Of a DNA stretch of 36,597 bases, positions 7,037-15,510 are shown in pieces; position 1 is the stretch's first letter, and each line of letters opens with the position of its first letter. The notes under the pieces were generated by a model. It ran no database searches and was not told the origin of the DNA. It saw nothing but the letters and a program-made list of their open reading frames with translations. The position numbers and the translations under genes were made by a program. The stretch lies in the NCBI GenBank assembly GCA_005791465.1, contig SXWI01000071.1:1-36597 (forward strand), written 5' to 3'. This DNA comes from Bacteroidota bacterium. GTDB lineage: Bacteria; Bacteroidota; Bacteroidia; Chitinophagales; Chitinophagaceae.

Positions 7037-9598
7037 TTATTTCTTTTTTTTAGGACTTGCTTTAGCAGATTTCTTTGCAGTTGATTTGGAGTTCTTTTTT
7101 GCAAATGCTCCTGGAACTTGTGTTTCAATAATGGCTTTTACTGCATCTAAAGACAATGCTTTTGCTTCATCAACTGTGGTGCGAGTTCCGTCTTCTTTTT
7201 TGGGTAGATAAATTAATTTTTTTCCGAATTTAACCAGTGGCCCCCAGCGCCCATTCTCTAAGCTAATTTTTTCTTCTGGCCATCTTGTGATGTAGCGGTT
7301 TTCCTCTTTTTTTATTTTTGCTTCAATTAACTCATGCATTTCTACCTCTGATAGGTTTGCAAAGTCATATCGGCGAGGAACATTGATAAAAATACCATCC
7401 CATTTAATATAGGGGCCGAACCGGCCACTTCCCTTGGTGATGGCTTTTTGTTCGAAAGTGCCAATAGGAGCATCCGCTTTCTGTTTCTCCTTGATATATT
7501 CAATTGCTTTATCTAATCCAACAGTACCTAAATCAGTTCCTTTGGGTAAAGAAACAAATTCCTCTCCCCACTTTATATAAGGCCCAAAGCGTCCTACATT
7601 GACAGATACTTCTTTGTTTTCATAGTTTCCCATGGGACCCTGTGCACCAAATAAGGCGAGCGCTTCTTCAAAGGTGATTGTTTCAATACTTTGTCCGGTA
7701 GGGACTTTAGCAAAACGTGGCTTTTCAGTATCATCCGCTTTGCCAATTTGAATCATGGCCCCATAGCGTCCCATTCTGGCTATCACGGGTTTTCCTGAAT
7801 CGGGGTCTAGGCCAAGTTCTCTTTCGCCTTTGATCCTTTCTGCAGTTTCAATAGTTTTATCAACATCTTTTTTAAAAGGCTTATAAAAGTCTTTTATCAT
7901 GCTGTTCCACTTCAGCTTTCCAGCGGCAACTTCATCAAATTCGTTTTCAATTTTAGCCGTGAATCCGTAATCCATTACATCGTCAAAATATTGTAATAGA
8001 AAATCAGTTACAACTAATCCCAAATCGGAGGGGAATAATTTTGATTTCTCGGCTCCAGTATTTTCCTGCTCAATCGATTTGCTAATCTTATCATTTTTGA
8101 GCAGAAGAACTTGAAAATCTCTCCTTATTCCTTCCTTATCTCTTTTTTCTACATATCCTCTTTTTAAAACAGTAGAGATAGTTGGCGCGTAAGTGGAGGG
8201 TCTTCCAATTCCTAATTCTTCTAATTTTTTTACTAAGGAAGCTTCCGTGTAGCGGGGGAGCGGGCGACTGAATCGCTCAACCGCTTTCATGGATATAAAG
8301 GGTAGATCCTGTCCTTTTTTAAGAGGTGGTAGCATGCCTTCCTCTTGTTCAGTTTCTTTTTCCTCATCATCCCGATCCTCGCGATATACTTTTAAGAATC
8401 CATCAAATTTTAGCACTTCACCGGATGCAGTCAATTCCTCAGTTTGACCGGAAATACTGATTTGAGCGGTAGTTTTTTCCAGTTCAGCATCTGCCATCTG
8501 GCTTGCCATAGTTCTTTTCCAAATCAATTCATAAAGCTTCACCCATTCTGCTTCTTTAATGGTGGCGTTATTCATGTAGGTAGGTCGAATGGCTTCGTGC
8601 GCTTCCTGTGCGGATTCATTCTTATTTTTAAATTTCCTGAACTGATGATATTGTTCGCCATATTGAGAGCGAACCGTTTCGCTGATTGCCGCTAAAGCCG
8701 TATCACTTAAATTGACACTATCGGTTCGCATGTAAGTGATATATCCGTTCTCGTATAATTTTTGTGCAATCAACATGGTCCTGGAAACTCCATAGCCCAA
8801 TTTCCTGGAAGCTTCCTGTTGGAGGGTAGAAGTGGTAAAAGGTGGAGCGGGTGAGCGTTTTCCTGGCTTTACCTGGATCGACGAAACAGTATAGCTTGCG
8901 CCCATGCAATTTTGTAGAAACTGGTTGGCATTTTCAACCGAGTTTTGTTTTTTGCCTTCTGCGCGAAACTGAACTAGTTTTCCATCTAAATCCTTCGCTG
9001 AAAAAAGAGCTTCTATTTTAAAGTGACTCAATGGTAGAAAAGCATTGATTTCTCGTTCTCTTTCAACAATTAAACGAACCGCAACACTTTGGACGCGACC
9101 CGCACTTAGATTGTTTCGCATGCTCATTTTACGCCAGAGCACTGGGCTTAACTCAAATCCAACTATTCGGTCTAAAATTCTCCTAGCTTGTTGCGCCATC
9201 ACCAAATTCATATCAACTTTTCTAGGCTTAGTTACCGCAGCTTGAATTGCTGGCTTGGTAATTTCATGAAATACAATTCGCTTGGCTTTTTTAGGATCAA
9301 GCCCCAGTACTTCGCATAGATGCCAACTGATGGCTTCTCCTTCTCGGTCCTCATCCGTTGCCAGCCAAACTTCTTTGGATTTTTTAGCCAGGGTTGTCAA
9401 ATCTTTTACTACTTTCTCTTTATCGGCAGCTACTTTATATCGCGGTGTAAAATCATTTTCGAGGTCAATCCCCATTCCTGCCTTTTCAAGATCCCTAATA
9501 TGCCCAAAACAACTTTTGACCTGAAACTCCTTGCCCAGGATTTTCTCGATTGTTTTAGCTTTTGCAGGGCTCTCTACTATTAATAAATTTGTTGCCAT
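7037..9598 (-). CDS. topA: Type I DNA topoisomerase (topoisomerase IA)
   Basis: 853 aa; MATNLLIVESPAKAKTIEKILG Toprim, WLATDEDREGEAISWHL, YENGYITYMRTDSVNLS active site, C-terminal GRxG repeats and Lys-rich tail. Confidence 0.97.
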   Translation of the reverse strand: MATNLLIVESPAKAKTIEKILGKEFQVKSCFGHIRDLEKAGMGIDLENDFTPRYKVAADKEKVVKDLTTLAKKSKEVWLATDEDREGEAISWHLCEVLGLDPKKAKRIVFHEITKPAIQAAVTKPRKVDMNLVMAQQARRILDRIVGFELSPVLWRKMSMRNNLSAGRVQSVAVRLIVEREREINAFLPLSHFKIEALFSAKDLDGKLVQFRAEGKKQNSVENANQFLQNCMGASYTVSSIQVKPGKRSPAPPFTTSTLQQEASRKLGYGVSRTMLIAQKLYENGYITYMRTDSVNLSDTALAAISETVRSQYGEQYHQFRKFKNKNESAQEAHEAIRPTYMNNATIKEAEWVKLYELIWKRTMASQMADAELEKTTAQISISGQTEELTASGEVLKFDGFLKVYREDRDDEEKETEQEEGMLPPLKKGQDLPFISMKAVERFSRPLPRYTEASLVKKLEELGIGRPSTYAPTISTVLKRGYVEKRDKEGIRRDFQVLLLKNDKISKSIEQENTGAEKSKLFPSDLGLVVTDFLLQYFDDVMDYGFTAKIENEFDEVAAGKLKWNSMIKDFYKPFKKDVDKTIETAERIKGERELGLDPDSGKPVIARMGRYGAMIQIGKADDTEKPRFAKVPTGQSIETITFEEALALFGAQGPMGNYENKEVSVNVGRFGPYIKWGEEFVSLPKGTDLGTVGLDKAIEYIKEKQKADAPIGTFEQKAITKGSGRFGPYIKWDGIFINVPRRYDFANLSEVEMHELIEAKIKKEENRYITRWPEEKISLENGRWGPLVKFGKKLIYLPKKEDGTRTTVDEAKALSLDAVKAIIETQVPGAFAKKNSKSTAKKSAKASPKKKK

Positions 9599-9696
9599 TT
9601 GTACAAAAAGTTTGCTGCTGAACAGGACGCAAGTTAGGCAAGAATAGGAAAAATTATTTTAAAGCCCATATAAGCCTCTCTTCTTTGCATATATAT

Positions 9697-9704
9697 TACC
9701 TTTG
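9697..9704 (+). promoter_or_regulatory. Bacteroidota -7 box TACCTTTG upstream of ferredoxin
   Basis: Matches TAnnTTTG; 8 nt separate the G from the ATG at 9713. Confidence 0.55.
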
Positions 9705-9712
9705 CAACCGCT

Positions 9713-10048
9713 ATGTATACAATACGATTTACATTTGAACAAGCCGATTTGAACCCTCAGACTCTCGAATCGGTTAAACCCGGGCAAAGTTTGCTGGAAG
9801 TCGCACTTTTAAATAATATTGAGCTACATCACAACTGTGGTGGCGTTTGTGCTTGCAGTACTTGCCATCTTTATATTGAAAGTGGACAAGAGCACGTTGA
9901 AGAGATCAGCGATAAGGAGGAGGACTTCATTGATCGCGCAGTTAATCCCCGTCTCAATTCAAGACTAGGATGTCAGTGTGTGCTGCAGGAAGGGCAGGGC
10001 GAACTTGATATCAGGATTCCTGACCAATCTCAATTTTTAGGCGAATAA
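9713..10048 (+). CDS. 2Fe-2S ferredoxin (adrenodoxin/ISC-type)
   Basis: 111 aa; HHNCGGVCACSTCHLYI ... RLGCQCVLQ, CX5CX2C...C cluster ligands. Confidence 0.93.
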   Translation: MYTIRFTFEQADLNPQTLESVKPGQSLLEVALLNNIELHHNCGGVCACSTCHLYIESGQEHVEEISDKEEDFIDRAVNPRLNSRLGCQCVLQEGQGELDIRIPDQSQFLGE

Positions 10049-10058
10049 TATAAATAAT

Positions 10059-10298
10059 ATGGCACATTTTGAACCCCCGATAGGATGGAGTGATCATGAA
10101 GACATTGCACTGAAATTATATGAACGGTTTGGCGACGAGTTTACTGAAAGTAAAATTTACCGTATTCGCTTTACGGAATTGTTGGAGTGGATTTTAGAGA
10201 TCCCAGGCTTTACCGGTAAAAGAGAGGAGAGTACGGAAGGACACCTGGAAATGATCCAAAGTTCTTGGGTCTATGAGTGGCGGGATAATCAAAAATAA
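10059..10298 (+). CDS. iscX: Fe-S cluster assembly protein IscX-like
   Basis: 79 aa; GWSDHEDIALKLYERFGDEFTESKIYRIRFTELLEWILEIPGFTGKREESTEGHLEMIQSSWVYEW matches the IscX/YfhJ pattern (W-D-IA--L---P---p--vRFT-l--wi---------s-E--LE-I---W--E). Confidence 0.8.
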   Translation: MAHFEPPIGWSDHEDIALKLYERFGDEFTESKIYRIRFTELLEWILEIPGFTGKREESTEGHLEMIQSSWVYEWRDNQK

Positions 10299-10301
10299 TC
10301 T

Positions 10302-10823
10302 ATGCAGACTGCCTCTTTTTTTGAAGATATCAAAGCTTTTTTCTTTGATATGGATGGTGTGCTCACCGATGGTAGTATTGTGCTTGCTTCAGACGATATG
10401 CAACTGCGTACTATGAATATAAAAGATGGTTACGGTCTTCAATTTGCCATAAAGAAAGGGTATTTGATTTTTGTGATTTCAGGGGCAACTAGTTTGCCTG
10501 CTCAAGCTCGGCTTCAAAAATTAGGGGTGTCTGAAATTTATATGGGAGTTATGGACAAGCATAAGCAGTTTCGAGAATTGCTTGATCGATTTAAACTCTC
10601 CAGTCAAGAGGTATTATATATGGGGGACGACATTCCTGATTTAGCTCCCATGCAACACAGCGGAATCGCCTGTTGTCCTGTTGATGCTGTCGCTGAAGTA
10701 AAATCTATTTCTCATTTTATTGCTGAGAAAAAAGGGGGGATGGGTTGTGTTCGTGAGGTTATCGAGAAAGTATTACGTGCAAGAGGGGATTGGGAGATTG
10801 ATCCAACAATTTCTGCTCAATAA
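10302..10823 (+). CDS. KdsC-like HAD phosphatase (3-deoxy-D-manno-octulosonate 8-phosphate phosphatase family)
   Basis: 173 aa; IKAFFFDMDGVLTDGSI..IKDGYGLQFAIKKGY..ISGATSLPAQARLQKLGV..YMGDDIPDLAPM. Confidence 0.88.
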   Translation: MQTASFFEDIKAFFFDMDGVLTDGSIVLASDDMQLRTMNIKDGYGLQFAIKKGYLIFVISGATSLPAQARLQKLGVSEIYMGVMDKHKQFRELLDRFKLSSQEVLYMGDDIPDLAPMQHSGIACCPVDAVAEVKSISHFIAEKKGGMGCVREVIEKVLRARGDWEIDPTISAQ

Positions 10824-10836
10824 TTACTAGTAAGCA

Positions 10837-11763
10837 ATGAATCGCCTCCGTGGTATTTTCAGGCTGATTAGATTACCTAATCTTCTTTTTATCGGCTTGA
10901 CGCAGTGTATGCTCCAAGCATGCATTTATACGCCTATCTACCAAGGGTTGATTCCAATTAATGATACTATTCAGTTCTATTATTTATTAGCCGCTTCTTT
11001 GTTGATTGCAGCAGGCGGATACATTATCAATGATTATTTTGATGTGGCCATTGATGAGATTAATCGTCCAGCTAAGTTAGTGGTTGGCAAAATTATCAGT
11101 CGACGATGGGCTATGATTTTACATTTTTTGTGTAGCAGCATCGGTTTGTTTTTCACCTTTTGCTCTATTCGATCTTCTTATCAATTTTATTTAGTCCCAT
11201 TGAATTTACTGGCTATACTCATGTTGTGGTTTTACTCCGTTCGTTTTAAGAAAAGCTTTTTACTGGGAAATCTGATGATCTCATTACTAGTCGCTTGGAC
11301 TATCGTAATCTTCTTTCTTTCTAAAATCACCCCAATTGAGCTTGTAAAAGGGGAGGAGGTTCGGCAGGCCCGTTTCTATCAATTATGTTCTTTATATGCC
11401 GGATTTGCGTTTCTTTCTACCATGGCCCGAGAATTGATGAAGGATGTAGAGGATCGAGAAGGAGATCGCCGACACGGTTGTAAAACCTTGCCTATTGTCT
11501 GGGGTATTCCTATTGCTCGGTTTGTAATATTGCTTTGGCTAGTCTTACTGTTGGTATTACTACTAGTAGTTATGATTTATCTGTTACAGTTCAAAATGCG
11601 AATCGCTTTTTTGTATGCAACTGTTATGCTGGTTTTCCCTCTCATTATTTTAATTAGAAAAACTACTATGGCTAATCATGAAAAAGATTTTGGACTTTTA
11701 AGTAAACGGATGAGGTGGATATTATTAGCCGGGATTGTATCCATGATTTTCTTCTATTTTTAA
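10837..11763 (+). CDS. UbiA-family prenyltransferase (geranylgeranylglycerol-phosphate geranylgeranyltransferase-like)
   Basis: 308 aa; polytopic; NDYFDVAIDEINRPAKLVVGK and REL MKDVEDREGDRRHGCKTLPI Asp-rich motifs. Confidence 0.85.
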   Translation: MNRLRGIFRLIRLPNLLFIGLTQCMLQACIYTPIYQGLIPINDTIQFYYLLAASLLIAAGGYIINDYFDVAIDEINRPAKLVVGKIISRRWAMILHFLCSSIGLFFTFCSIRSSYQFYLVPLNLLAILMLWFYSVRFKKSFLLGNLMISLLVAWTIVIFFLSKITPIELVKGEEVRQARFYQLCSLYAGFAFLSTMARELMKDVEDREGDRRHGCKTLPIVWGIPIARFVILLWLVLLLVLLLVVMIYLLQFKMRIAFLYATVMLVFPLIILIRKTTMANHEKDFGLLSKRMRWILLAGIVSMIFFYF

Positions 11764-11766
11764 ATT

Positions 11767-12348
11767 ATGACGCCACTTATTTTAGCCTCCCAGTCCCCAC
11801 GTCGTAAGCAGTTATTAGAGTGGGCCACTATACCTTTTACTGTTATTGTCAGTGATGTGGAGGAGGATTTTCCGCCTTCCATTTCAAAGGAAGATGTTCC
11901 CGTTTTTATAGCCCGTAAAAAAGCCCTAGCTGTACAGCCTCGTTGTGCTGGTGATTCAATAATTCTTGCTGCAGATACTGTTGTGATATTGAATGACCAT
12001 ATAATCGGGAAACCGATGCACCGGGAAGAAGCAGTCAGTATGTTGCTCTCTTTGTCAGGAGTTACACATCAAGTAATAACCGGAGTTGTTTTGTTGCAAG
12101 GGGATCGGGAAATTAGTTTTTCTCAAACAACTTCTGTTACCTTTCATCCCCTTACGCTATCGCAAATTGAGCATTACGTAGATCATTACAAACCCTATGA
12201 CAAAGCGGGTGGATATGCAATACAGGAATGGATTGGTGTAGTAGGTATCCAATCGATTGATGGCGACTTCTACAATGTAATGGGGTTGCCTGTAAGCCTT
12301 GTTATTCAACACTTACAGCAATTTAGACAGCCCATTCGTTCCAATTGA
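11767..12348 (+). CDS. maf: Maf-like nucleoside triphosphate pyrophosphatase
   Basis: 193 aa; LILASQSPRRKQLLEWA, AADTVVILNDHIIGKPMHREEAVSMLLSLSGVTHQVITGV, YDKAGGYAIQEW. Confidence 0.95.
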   Translation: MTPLILASQSPRRKQLLEWATIPFTVIVSDVEEDFPPSISKEDVPVFIARKKALAVQPRCAGDSIILAADTVVILNDHIIGKPMHREEAVSMLLSLSGVTHQVITGVVLLQGDREISFSQTTSVTFHPLTLSQIEHYVDHYKPYDKAGGYAIQEWIGVVGIQSIDGDFYNVMGLPVSLVIQHLQQFRQPIRSN

Positions 12349-12739
12349 TTTCAACCTTGATATCGGGATGTATGCTCTTTGCAACTGGACAACTTTCAGC
12401 CGTTTTCCGTAATACCTCTTTGTCTCGGGCCTCAATGGTGTGGAGGTGAACCGGGATTAGCACGGTAAGCGAGATGGCGCTCACTCTGCGGGGATTGGCC
12501 TCCATTATTTTGTTAACGTTCATTTTCATTCCTTCTAATGGGATATTCAGTTGCTTTGCTTTTATACCCATGACGGTAAGCATGCAAGAAGCTAGACTTG
12601 TTGCCATTAGATCAGTAGGGGAAAATTGTTCTCCCTGGCCATGATTATCTACGGGGGCATCTGTGAATATGAATGATTCGCTTTGTAAGTGAACGCACCG
12701 TGTACGTAATTGACCCTGGTACTCAACAGTAGAAGTCAT
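12323..12739 (-). CDS. OsmC family protein
   Basis: 138 aa; GEQFSPTDLMATSLASCMLTVMGIKAKQLNI...AESCPVAKSIHPDIKVEI with conserved Cys pair. Confidence 0.92.
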   Translation of the reverse strand: MTSTVEYQGQLRTRCVHLQSESFIFTDAPVDNHGQGEQFSPTDLMATSLASCMLTVMGIKAKQLNIPLEGMKMNVNKIMEANPRRVSAISLTVLIPVHLHTIEARDKEVLRKTAESCPVAKSIHPDIKVEINWNEWAV

Positions 12740-12760
12740 TCTAAATAATTTTCATAAATT

Positions 12761-12768
12761 TACGTTTG
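12761..12768 (+). promoter_or_regulatory. Bacteroidota -7 box TACGTTTG
   Basis: Matches TAnnTTTG; lies over the TTG proposed as ORF start at 12766. Confidence 0.5.
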
Positions 12769-12786
12769 ATATTTAAAATAAGGATT

Positions 12787-13602
12787 GTGCTAAAATCTTT
12801 TCTTCTTTTATTAAGTTTTTTGGCGGTCGCTCAGTTGCAGGCCCAACTTACGGTAGGTTCTCAAGATAGCCGGGAGGACCGTAAAGCGGAAAAGCGAAGA
12901 AAAATTAATGCACTCATTCGTCAGGCTGAGGAAGGCACCTTGGTTTATACCAAGCATAGCATTTTTGGGTTTCAAGCTCGTTCTAATGGTTACGGACTAT
13001 TGTATGAGCTTGGTAAAATGAAAACACCGCTAAAGTCAACTATTTATCGTATTGAATTGACTGAAATAAAACATCCTAAGGAGAATCGTTTTCAGAATCT
13101 ATCCAATCCTTTTTTGTTTATCAGCAATCCCTACATCTATGGGAAAGTGAACAATTTTTATCAGTTAACGCTTGGGGTTGGCCAACAGCGTTTAATTGGG
13201 CAAAAAGGAAACAAAAATGGAGTTTCAGTATCCTGGAATTATAACGGAGGTTTATCCATGGGTTTTTTGAAGCCTTACTTTGTTCAGGTAGAGAATCCAA
13301 CGGGTACGGATATCAAATACATCAAGTACACCCCTGAGGATTCAATTTTATTCCTAGGCCCCTCGATTCTGGGAGCAGGTGGTTTTTGGCGTGGATGGAA
13401 CGAGTTGCGTGTAAAGCCTGGTGCTTTTGCTAAAACTTCTCTTCGATATGACTACGGAAGATTCAACGAAGTAGTAAGTGCACTTGAAGTTGGTTTTAGT
13501 ATTGAATATTATCCTGGGGGAATACCCATTATGGCTTTGCAAAAGGATAAACCACTTTTTTTTCAAGCGTCCATTGCACTTCTCTTTGGAAGAAGAAAGT
13601 AG
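12787..13602 (+). CDS. Secreted/outer-membrane hypothetical protein with signal peptide
   Basis: Track start 12766 (TTG) is inside the -7 box; GTG at 12787 gives [20 protein letters not shown] signal peptide; C-terminus ([38 protein letters not shown]) resembles a beta-barrel end. Confidence 0.7.
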   Translation: MLKSFLLLLSFLAVAQLQAQLTVGSQDSREDRKAEKRRKINALIRQAEEGTLVYTKHSIFGFQARSNGYGLLYELGKMKTPLKSTIYRIELTEIKHPKENRFQNLSNPFLFISNPYIYGKVNNFYQLTLGVGQQRLIGQKGNKNGVSVSWNYNGGLSMGFLKPYFVQVENPTGTDIKYIKYTPEDSILFLGPSILGAGGFWRGWNELRVKPGAFAKTSLRYDYGRFNEVVSALEVGFSIEYYPGGIPIMALQKDKPLFFQASIALLFGRRK

Positions 13603-13610
13603 CGAAATAC

Positions 13611-13618
13611 TACCTTTG
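13611..13618 (+). promoter_or_regulatory. Bacteroidota -7 box TACCTTTG upstream of lipA
   Basis: Matches TAnnTTTG; only 4 nt before ATG 13623; TTTG at 13585-13588 as possible -33. Confidence 0.6.
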
Positions 13619-13622
13619 CATC

Positions 13623-14543
13623 ATGTCGCAAGTGCCTGAGTCTATTTCCGTAAATCCTACGCAGCGTAAAAAGCCAGACTGGCTTAGGGTAAAATTACCA
13701 ATTGGAGAAAATTACAAACATGTTAGGCAATTGGTGGATCAACACAAATTGCATACTATTTGTGAAAGTGGTAACTGTCCAAACATGGGCGAATGTTGGG
13801 GAGCGGGTACAGCTACCTTCATGATTCTAGGAAATGTTTGCACAAGAAGTTGTGGGTTTTGCTCCGTTGCAACGGGTAGGCCGGAAGCAGTGGATTGGGA
13901 TGAACCGCAGCGCGTGGCTGAAGCGATTTTATTGATGAAGGTGAAACATGCTGTAATTACCTCAGTAGATCGAGATGAATTATCAGATGGGGGTTCTATT
14001 ATTTGGCAGAATACTATTAAGGCTGTAAAAGCTTTATCGCCTTCTACCACTTTAGAAACCCTTATCCCTGATTTTAAGGGGAAAAAAGTGGATATAGATC
14101 GAATTATTGAAGCAGCACCTGAGGTAGTAAGTCATAATATCGAAACCGTAGAGCGTTTAACACGTCAGGTGAGGGTACAGGCAAAATATTGGCGCAGTAT
14201 GGAGGTAATCCGTACGTTGAAAGAAGGGGGAATGCGTACTAAAAGTGGTATTATGTTGGGGTTGGGCGAAGCGAAGGAGGAGGTTGTTCAGACTTTGCAG
14301 GATCTAAAGGATAATGGATGTGACGTTGTTACAATCGGGCAATACTTACAACCGACAAAAAAGCATTTACCAGTGGTCAGGTTTGTACATCCTGATGAAT
14401 TTGCTTCTTATAGAGAAATTGGCTATCAGCTTGGGTTAGATTATGTTGAAAGTGGGCCCTTGGTTCGTTCTTCATATCACAGCGAAAAACATGTGATTGC
14501 AGGATTAGGTAGGAAACAATGGGAGTCTGCTCAAACAACGTAA
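13623..14543 (+). CDS. lipA: Lipoyl synthase (radical SAM)
   Basis: 306 aa; [12 protein letters not shown] auxiliary cluster, CTRSCGFC radical SAM cluster, [16 protein letters not shown]-terminus. Confidence 0.98.
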   Translation: MSQVPESISVNPTQRKKPDWLRVKLPIGENYKHVRQLVDQHKLHTICESGNCPNMGECWGAGTATFMILGNVCTRSCGFCSVATGRPEAVDWDEPQRVAEAILLMKVKHAVITSVDRDELSDGGSIIWQNTIKAVKALSPSTTLETLIPDFKGKKVDIDRIIEAAPEVVSHNIETVERLTRQVRVQAKYWRSMEVIRTLKEGGMRTKSGIMLGLGEAKEEVVQTLQDLKDNGCDVVTIGQYLQPTKKHLPVVRFVHPDEFASYREIGYQLGLDYVESGPLVRSSYHSEKHVIAGLGRKQWESAQTT

Positions 14544-14547
14544 TTGC

Positions 14548-15510
14548 ATGCGAAAAGCTTTAATTTTTTTAATATTTTTTTTCCATACAAGCTGTTTGCT
14601 TGCTCAGCAAAGCTGGACCCGGGTAGATAGTTTGTATGCACCTCTTCCCACTTCAATGGAGGTATGGAAATCAACTTCCCCAGTAGATGCGAAACCGTCT
14701 ATCGTTTATTTGATTCGCGCTAAGTTGTCAGATCCTGCATTGTTATTCACGGCCGATACCAGTAAAAATAGAAGGTTAACGCCTCGGCAATTTTTTGAAA
14801 AAAATGCCTCACCCTTGTTAGTAGTTAATACGAGTTTTTTTTCTTTTACCACGCATCAAAATCTTAATATAGTAATCCGTGATGGAGAACAACTTGCTTT
14901 TCAGGTTCATTCAATCCCTGGTAAAGGAAGAGATACGTTAACCTGGAAACACCCATTAGGTAGTGCATTAGGAATTAGTAGTAGGCGAAAGGCTGATGTG
15001 GCCTGGATCTATACCGATTCAGTATCAACATACCCTTTAGCTATACAAAAGCCCGTAAGTCCAATCAAGGATAGTCATTCAATTCTTTCAAAAAATGCAT
15101 TTCTTAGCATGATTGCTGATAATGAGGTAAAAACCTGGAAGATGAATACCGCAATAGGCGGTGGCCCGGTACTCGTGCAAAATGGGGTTATGGCTATTGC
15201 TAACGAGCAAGAAATGAAATTTGCCGGACGTGCAATCGATGACCGCCATCCTAGAACTGCTATGGGTTATACCAAGGATGGTTGGTTATTAGTTTTAGTT
15301 GCAGAGGGCAGACATCTCGGCAAAGCAGAGGGATTGACTTTAAAGCAAACTGCTCAATTATTGATAGATTGGGGTTGTGTTGAGGGATTAAACCTGGATG
15401 GGGGAGGAAGCAGTAGTTTACTTATAAACGGCAAATCCACCATAGCTCCATCCGATAAAGAGGGTGAAAGGGCAGTACCAGGGGTATTTATAATTAAAAG
15501 AAAGAGTTAA
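14548..15510 (+). CDS. Phosphodiester glycosidase (NAGPA-domain) family secreted protein
   Basis: 320 aa; signal peptide MRKALIFLIFFFHTSCLLAQ; AIGGGPVLVQNG..HPRTAMGYTKDGWLLVLVAEGRH..GLTLKQTAQLLIDWGCVEGLNLDGGGSSSLLING. Confidence 0.9.
   Translation: MRKALIFLIFFFHTSCLLAQQSWTRVDSLYAPLPTSMEVWKSTSPVDAKPSIVYLIRAKLSDPALLFTADTSKNRRLTPRQFFEKNASPLLVVNTSFFSFTTHQNLNIVIRDGEQLAFQVHSIPGKGRDTLTWKHPLGSALGISSRRKADVAWIYTDSVSTYPLAIQKPVSPIKDSHSILSKNAFLSMIADNEVKTWKMNTAIGGGPVLVQNGVMAIANEQEMKFAGRAIDDRHPRTAMGYTKDGWLLVLVAEGRHLGKAEGLTLKQTAQLLIDWGCVEGLNLDGGGSSSLLINGKSTIAPSDKEGERAVPGVFIIKRKS

Noticed and set aside
8444-9583. + strand ORFs inside topA (8444-8695, 9045-9245, 9282-9524, 9320-9583)
   Set aside because: Antisense to strongly conserved topoisomerase coding sequence.
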